Positions 59,188 through 64,000 of a stretch of 64,000 bases of DNA are shown piece by piece. Below the pieces are notes generated by a model. That model saw only the letters and a list, made by a program, of their open reading frames with translations, made no database searches and had not been told where the DNA came from. Source of the DNA: Orenia marismortui DSM 5156 (GTDB lineage: Bacteria > Bacillota > Halanaerobiia > Halobacteroidales > Halobacteroidaceae); assembly GCF_000379025.1 (NCBI RefSeq), contig NZ_KB900623.1, positions 247,327-311,326 on the forward strand, written 5' to 3'. Made by a program: the position numbers and the translations under genes. Each line of letters begins with the position of its first letter. The stretch's first letter is position 1.

Positions 59188-61278
59188 ATGCCTAGAAAAA
59201 AGAAGAAAAAGAAGAAGTTGGTTATTGTAGAGTCTCCGGCTAAAGCAAAAACTATTAGTAAATTTCTAGGTAAAGGATTTGAGGTAGCTGCATCTATGGG
59301 ACATGTAATTGATTTACCTAAAAGTCAATTGGGAGTAGATGTTAATGAGGACTTCAAACCTAAGTATATAACAATCAGAGGAAAAGGAAAAACTTTACAA
59401 AATTTAAAGAAGAAAGCTAAGAAAAGTGAAGGTGTGTTATTGGCGACAGACCCTGACCGTGAAGGGGAAGCAATTTCGTGGCATTTAGCACATGCATTAA
59501 AAATAGATGAAGATAGTGAGTGTAGAATTGAATTTAATGAAATTACAAAGACAGCAATAAAGAATGCATTAGATGAAGTTCGTTCTATAGATAAAGATAG
59601 AGTAAATGCACAACAGGCTAGGAGGATTTTAGATCGTTTAGTAGGTTATAAGTTAAGTCCTCTATTATGGTATAAAGTAAGAAAGGGGCTGAGTGCTGGA
59701 AGAGTACAATCGGTGGCAGTAAAGATTATATGTGATCGTGAGGAAGAGATTGAAGCCTTTAACCCAGAAGAATATTGGACAATAGATACTAAAGTAAAGG
59801 GAGAAAGTAAGCAGGAATTTTCGGCAAAATTGCATAGAATTAATGGTGAAAAATTTAGAATAGCCAATAAAAAGGAATCAGATAAAATAGTTAAAGCTCT
59901 AGAAGAGGAAAACTTAAAAATAGCTAAAATCAAAGAAAGCAAAAGAAGAAGGTATCCTTCTGCTCCTTTTACAACTAGTACCTTGCAACAACAGGCTTCT
60001 ACCAAGATTAATTTTAGTACAAAAAAGACAATGTATTTAGCACAACAATTATATGAAGGTTTAGATTTAGGTGCTGATGGAACAGTAGGTTTAATTACTT
60101 ATATGAGAACAGATTCAACCAGGATTTCTAAAGAAGCAAAAGGTAATTTGAGAAAATATATAAAGGATAATTTAGGAGAAAAATATTTATCTAAAAAGCC
60201 TAAAAATTATCAAGCTAAATCTGGTGCACAGGATGCTCATGAGGCAATAAGGCCTACTTCAGTGTTTAGAACGCCTGATAAGATTAAAGGTTACTTAAAT
60301 AAGGAACAATATAAATTGTATAAATTAATTTGGGAGCGGTTTGTTGCTAGTCAAATGAGTCCTGCTTTATATAAGACATTAACTGTTGATATAAAAGGTG
60401 GAGATTATTGGTTAAGGTCTAAAGGGTCTATAGAATTATTTCCTGGCTTCTTAAAGGTAGATAGCACAAAACAAAGTACTAAAGATGAACTTCTTCCAGA
60501 GCTAAAAGAAGGAGAGAATATAAGTTTAAACAAAGTAATTCCAGAACAACATTTTACTAAACCTCCGGCTCGATATACAGAGGCAAAATTAGTTAAGACT
60601 TTAGAAAAGAAAGGTATTGGAAGGCCGAGTACTTATGCTACAATTGTAGCTACTATTCAAAATCGTGGTTATGTTGAGAGAGAAGGCAGTCAATTTAAAC
60701 CAACAGAATTAGGAACTGTGGTTAATGGTTTATTGTCTAAGCATTTTCCAAAAGTCACAGATATAGAGTTTACAGCTCAGTTAGAAGATGATTTAGACAG
60801 AATTGAATCTGGGGAGGTTGACTGGGTTCAGTTGCTAAAAGATCTCTATTTTCCTTTTGAAGAAAGATTAGAAGAAGCTCGTGAAAATATGGAAAATGTT
60901 ACTTTAGAAGATGAAGTTACAGATGAAATATGTGAAAAGTGTGGTAGTAATATGGTTATCAAGCATGGTAGGTATGGGAAGTTTTTAGCTTGCCCTGAGT
61001 ACCCAGAATGTAAAAATACCAAGCCGTTTTTAAATAAGATAGGGGTTAAGTGTCCTGAATGTGAGACTGGTGATGTGGTAAAACGAAAAAGCAAGAAGAA
61101 GAGAACTTTTTATGGATGTAGCAATTATCCAGAATGTGAATTTATGACTTGGAATAAACCTGTGAATGAGAAATGCCCTAAATGTGGAAATAAATTTTTA
61201 GTAGAAAAGAATAGTAAAGGACAAAAGAAGATTTATTGTATAAATAAAGAATGCGATTATGAGAGAAATAAAGAATAA
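59188..61278 (+). CDS. topA: DNA topoisomerase I
   Basis: TopA relaxes negative supercoils. The protein of 696 residues has the Toprim motif LVIVESPAKAKTISKFLG, DPDREGEAISWHL, the active-site Tyr in ITYMRTDSTRIS and GIGRPSTYATIVATIQNRGYV. Three C-terminal four-Cys zinc domains follow (CEKCGSN...CPEYPEC, CPECETG...CSNYPEC, CPKCGNK...CINKEC). GGAGGTGATAAA precedes the ATG, and the first residues are a run of Lys and Arg. Confidence 0.98.
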   Translation: MPRKKKKKKKLVIVESPAKAKTISKFLGKGFEVAASMGHVIDLPKSQLGVDVNEDFKPKYITIRGKGKTLQNLKKKAKKSEGVLLATDPDREGEAISWHLAHALKIDEDSECRIEFNEITKTAIKNALDEVRSIDKDRVNAQQARRILDRLVGYKLSPLLWYKVRKGLSAGRVQSVAVKIICDREEEIEAFNPEEYWTIDTKVKGESKQEFSAKLHRINGEKFRIANKKESDKIVKALEEENLKIAKIKESKRRRYPSAPFTTSTLQQQASTKINFSTKKTMYLAQQLYEGLDLGADGTVGLITYMRTDSTRISKEAKGNLRKYIKDNLGEKYLSKKPKNYQAKSGAQDAHEAIRPTSVFRTPDKIKGYLNKEQYKLYKLIWERFVASQMSPALYKTLTVDIKGGDYWLRSKGSIELFPGFLKVDSTKQSTKDELLPELKEGENISLNKVIPEQHFTKPPARYTEAKLVKTLEKKGIGRPSTYATIVATIQNRGYVEREGSQFKPTELGTVVNGLLSKHFPKVTDIEFTAQLEDDLDRIESGEVDWVQLLKDLYFPFEERLEEARENMENVTLEDEVTDEICEKCGSNMVIKHGRYGKFLACPEYPECKNTKPFLNKIGVKCPECETGDVVKRKSKKKRTFYGCSNYPECEFMTWNKPVNEKCPKCGNKFLVEKNSKGQKKIYCINKECDYERNKE

Positions 61279-61361
61279 ATATTATATATAGGTATAAAAA
61301 TTATTTTGTTTGGCTAAGTCGTTGGTTTCAATTATTATTTTAGTAGGGTAGGTGAACTAAT

Positions 61362-61889
61362 ATGTTTGAGGCAACTACTGTAATAGCAATGAAACGTGAA
61401 GATAAGGTTGCTATTGCTGGTGATGGTCAAGTTACGATGCAGCATACTGTAATGAAACATGGTGCTAAAAAGATTAGAAGAATTTATAATGGGAATGTAT
61501 TAGCTGGGTTTGCAGGAGCAGCGGCTGATGCTTTCACTTTATTTGAAAAGTTTGAAGGAAAATTAGAAGAGTTTCATGGTAATTTACAAAGAGCAGCAGT
61601 AGAGTTAGCTAAAGAATGGAGAACAGACAAAATGTTAAGGAAATTGGAAGCATTATTAATTGTTGCTGATAAAGAATCATTATTGGTCATTTCAGGAACA
61701 GGTGATGTTATTGAGCCAGATGATGGGGTTACTGCCATTGGTTCAGGAGGTTCTTATGCTTTAGCTGCTGCAAGAGCTTTAATAGAATATTCTGATTTGA
61801 CAGCTGCAGAGATAGTTGAGAAATCCTTGGAGATAGCAGCTGATATTTGTATTTATACTAATAAGAATATTAGTGTAGAAGAAATATAG
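61362..61889 (+). CDS. hslV: ATP-dependent protease subunit HslV (ClpQ)
   Basis: HslV is the proteolytic dodecamer of the HslUV protease. The product begins [26 protein letters not shown], with Thr5 expected as the new N-terminal nucleophile after removal of MFEA. Further motifs are [46 protein letters not shown] and [14 protein letters not shown]. It is 175 residues. hslU follows after 14 bases. Confidence 0.97.
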   Translation: MFEATTVIAMKREDKVAIAGDGQVTMQHTVMKHGAKKIRRIYNGNVLAGFAGAAADAFTLFEKFEGKLEEFHGNLQRAAVELAKEWRTDKMLRKLEALLIVADKESLLVISGTGDVIEPDDGVTAIGSGGSYALAAARALIEYSDLTAAEIVEKSLEIAADICIYTNKNISVEEI

Positions 61890-61903
61890 GAGGAGGCTGA
61901 AAA

Positions 61904-63289
61904 ATGGAAGAATTAACTCCAAAAGAGATAGTTAAAAGATTAGATAAATATATTATTGGTCAAAATGAAGCTAAGAAATCAGTAGCTGTTGCAATTAGAA
62001 ATAGATATAGAAGAAAAAAGTTACCTTTAGATCTAAAAGATGAAGTTGTCCCCAAAAATATCTTGATGATAGGGTCTACAGGTGTTGGTAAAACAGAGAT
62101 AGCTAGAAGATTAGCTAAATTAGTCAAAGCTCCTTTTATTAAAATTGAGGTTACTAAATTTACTGAGGTTGGTTATGTTGGGCGTGATGTAGAATCTATG
62201 GTTAGAGATTTGCTTGAGATATCCATTAGAATGATTAAAAATGAGAAGATTGAAAAAGTTGAAGATAAAGCTAGTAGTTTGGCAGAAGAAAGAATACTAG
62301 ATTTATTATTGCCAAGACCTAAAAGTAAAAATAAAAACCCCTTTGGTGCGTTATTTGCTGATGATGATAGAGAAGATTCTATATTAGATGTTGAGAGAGA
62401 GGAAAGATTTGAAAATCAAAGAGAAAAGTTACGAGAACGATTAAGATTAGGTGATTTAGATGATAGAATGGTAGAAATAGAAGTAGAAGATAATCCATCC
62501 CAGATGGTTGAAATCTTTTCGGGAACTGGTGTGGAAGAGATGGGAGTTAATTTCCAAGATATCTTTGGTGGAATGTTTCCTGGTAAGAAGAAAAAAAGAA
62601 GAGTTAGTATTGAAGAGGCTAAATCTATAATTAAAGAACAGGAAGCTCAAAAACTAATTGATATGGATGAAGTAAGTAGAGAAGCTATACAAAGGGTTGA
62701 AGAAGCAGGAATAATATTTTTAGATGAAATTGATAAAATAGCTGGTAAGAATTCTTCATCTGCTCCAGATGTCTCTCGTGGTGGAGTACAAAGAGATATA
62801 TTACCTATTGTAGAAGGTTCAACGATAATGACTAAATATGGGCCAGTAAAGACAGACCATATTTTATTTATTGCTGCGGGTGCTTTTCATGTTGCTAGTC
62901 CTACAGATTTAGTGCCAGAATTACAAGGTAGATTTCCTATTAGAGTAGAATTAAGTAGTTTGTCTAAAGAAGATTTTAAAGAGATATTAATTAAGCCAGA
63001 GAATGCACTGATAAAACAATATAAAGCCTTATTGGAAACAGAAGGTATAGAGATTGATTTTACAGAAGAATCAATTGATGAATTAGCAGATATCGCCTTT
63101 AGAGTAAATGAACAGACAGAAAACATAGGAGCAAGAAGATTACATACTATTATCGAGAAATTACTAGAAGAAATTTCATTTATAGCACCTGAGATAGAAG
63201 ATAAAGAGGTAATTATTGATAGAGAATATGTAAAAGACAAATTAGATAATATTGTACAAAATAAAGATTTAAGCAAATATATACTATAA
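61904..63289 (+). CDS. hslU: ATP-dependent protease ATPase subunit HslU (ClpY)
   Basis: HslU unfolds substrates for HslV. The 461-residue protein has [24 protein letters not shown], Walker [17 protein letters not shown], an intermediate (I) domain from about residue 110 to 240, Walker [13 protein letters not shown] and the C-terminal end NKDLSKYIL that docks into HslV. GGAGGAGG lies before the ATG. codY lies 80 bases on. Confidence 0.98.
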   Translation: MEELTPKEIVKRLDKYIIGQNEAKKSVAVAIRNRYRRKKLPLDLKDEVVPKNILMIGSTGVGKTEIARRLAKLVKAPFIKIEVTKFTEVGYVGRDVESMVRDLLEISIRMIKNEKIEKVEDKASSLAEERILDLLLPRPKSKNKNPFGALFADDDREDSILDVEREERFENQREKLRERLRLGDLDDRMVEIEVEDNPSQMVEIFSGTGVEEMGVNFQDIFGGMFPGKKKKRRVSIEEAKSIIKEQEAQKLIDMDEVSREAIQRVEEAGIIFLDEIDKIAGKNSSSAPDVSRGGVQRDILPIVEGSTIMTKYGPVKTDHILFIAAGAFHVASPTDLVPELQGRFPIRVELSSLSKEDFKEILIKPENALIKQYKALLETEGIEIDFTEESIDELADIAFRVNEQTENIGARRLHTIIEKLLEEISFIAPEIEDKEVIIDREYVKDKLDNIVQNKDLSKYIL

Positions 63290-63368
63290 TATTTGAAATA
63301 AAAATATAATTTGTGTATAATTTGAGTAACTCCATAGTAAAATGCTTGATGATTGAGGGGGAAAGTAT

Positions 63369-64000
63369 ATGGAAGAATTACTAAATAAGACCCGTAAGAT
63401 AAATAGATTAATTCAACGTTCTGCTGGACATCCTGTGAATTATGATGAAATGTCTCAAGTCTTAAGTGAAACTATAGAAGCTAACATTTATATTGTTAAT
63501 GAAAGAGGAAAGTTGTTAGGCTATACTTTGGTTGATGCTTTTGAATGTGATCTAATGTTTGAAGAAGTTATTAGTTCTGAGGAGTTCCCTAAAAGCTATA
63601 ATGATTGGTTATTAGGTATTTATCATACTAGATCTAATTATGAACAAAAAGAAGGTTTATGTGTATTTAAGGATCATGAAGATTGTATTTTTAAGCATAA
63701 GCTAACTACTGTAGTTCCTATTAATGGTGGTGGCGAAAGACTAGGAACGTTAATTGCAGCTAGGTTTGGCCAAGAGTTTGGTTCTAGTGATTTATTATTA
63801 GCTGAGTATGGAGCAACTGTAGTTGGTATGGAGATTTTGAGATTAAGAAGTGAAAAGATGGAAGAGGAAACAAGGAAAGAAGCGGCTGTTGATATTGCCT
63901 TAGAGACGCTTTCTTATTCTGAATTAGAAGCTGTTGAACATATTTTTGAAGAATTAGATGGTACAGAAGGTCTATTAGTGGCTAGTAAAATTGCTGATAG
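63369..64000 (+). CDS. codY: GTP-sensing transcriptional repressor CodY (cut by window end)
   Basis: CodY represses starvation genes when GTP and branched-chain amino acids are high. The visible 210 residues begin MEELLNKTRKINRLIQRSAG and have the GAF-domain part PVNYDEMSQVLSETIEANIYIV and LGYTLVDAFECDLMFEE, then GTLIAARFGQEF and the linker region up to ALETLSYSELEAVEHIFEEL. The winged-helix DNA-binding part starts there and continues past the window. GAGGGGGAAAG precedes the ATG. The gene order hslV-hslU-codY is as in Bacillus. Confidence 0.97.
   Translation, partial: MEELLNKTRKINRLIQRSAGHPVNYDEMSQVLSETIEANIYIVNERGKLLGYTLVDAFECDLMFEEVISSEEFPKSYNDWLLGIYHTRSNYEQKEGLCVFKDHEDCIFKHKLTTVVPINGGGERLGTLIAARFGQEFGSSDLLLAEYGATVVGMEILRLRSEKMEEETRKEAAVDIALETLSYSELEAVEHIFEELDGTEGLLVASKIAD

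Overview
The window reads as chromosome of a low-GC, anaerobic-type Firmicute that has both an outer membrane and endospore genes, most like a spore-forming member of the Halanaerobiales (Orenia or Halobacteroides type). Three lines point there. Sporulation-linked genes are present (spoVS, a ytfJ/gerW homologue, a small Spo0E-type phosphatase, a DacF-like carboxypeptidase). Diderm envelope genes are present (a PilQ secretin, outer-membrane beta-barrels ending in Phe, a patatin fused to a barrel, a LolA-like protein). The housekeeping order is that of Firmicutes (smc-ftsY-ylxM-ffh-rpsP-khpA-rimM-trmD-rplS-lepB-rbgA-rnhB; topA..hslV-hslU-codY). The genus is inference from content; no rRNA is present. 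No tRNA gene, CRISPR array or transposase was recognised.

Layout. 1-5.3 kb: a polymorphic-toxin (Rhs) locus made of the end of one Rhs gene with toxin tip and probable immunity gene, a second displaced Rhs tip, two membrane-protein genes, a decayed third tip, then an ankyrin-repeat lipoprotein. 6.0-6.7 kb: AT-rich intergenic DNA with a 51-base tandem repeat. 6.7-17.8 kb: a complete type IV pilus assembly operon (pilB, pilC, a major pilin, three minor pilins, pilM, N, O, a PilP/GspC-like gene, pilQ), ending in a strong terminator. Two of the minor pilins carry LamG-like jellyroll domains. 18-34.5 kb: a core-gene run (CCA-adding enzyme with DHH and CBS domains, site-2 protease, trpS, scpA, scpB, DUF2953, ytfJ, dacF, rluB, radical SAM, spoVS, smc, a tandem MPN/JAMM-like protein, ftsY). 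34.8-45.4 kb: SRP, ribosome-assembly and tRNA-modification genes, then yraN and comM. 45.5-47.6 kb: small membrane protein, Spo0E-like phosphatase, HAD phosphatase. 47.7-55.2 kb: an envelope island with a MarR regulator, an MMPL/RND exporter, a LolA-like periplasmic protein, an outer-membrane barrel and a patatin-barrel protein. 55.3-64 kb: degV, an unknown gene, dprA-smg-topA, hslV-hslU and the start of codY.

The strongest leads are these. (a) A 377-residue protein between smc and ftsY appears to be an internal duplication of an MPN/JAMM-like domain, one copy with HTHP...D and the other degenerate. (b) The MarR-MMPL-LolA-like-barrel island has Ser-x-Phe repeats in the periplasmic loop of the exporter and again at the N-terminus of the barrel. 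(c) Three separate genes lack any usable ATG/GTG/TTG and each has a Shine-Dalgarno sequence 7-8 bases before an ATT, so AUU initiation seems recurrent. (d) The pilus has LamG-fused minor pilins and a secretin with C-terminal LysM-like segments. (e) The Rhs locus looks like an archive of exchangeable toxin tips.
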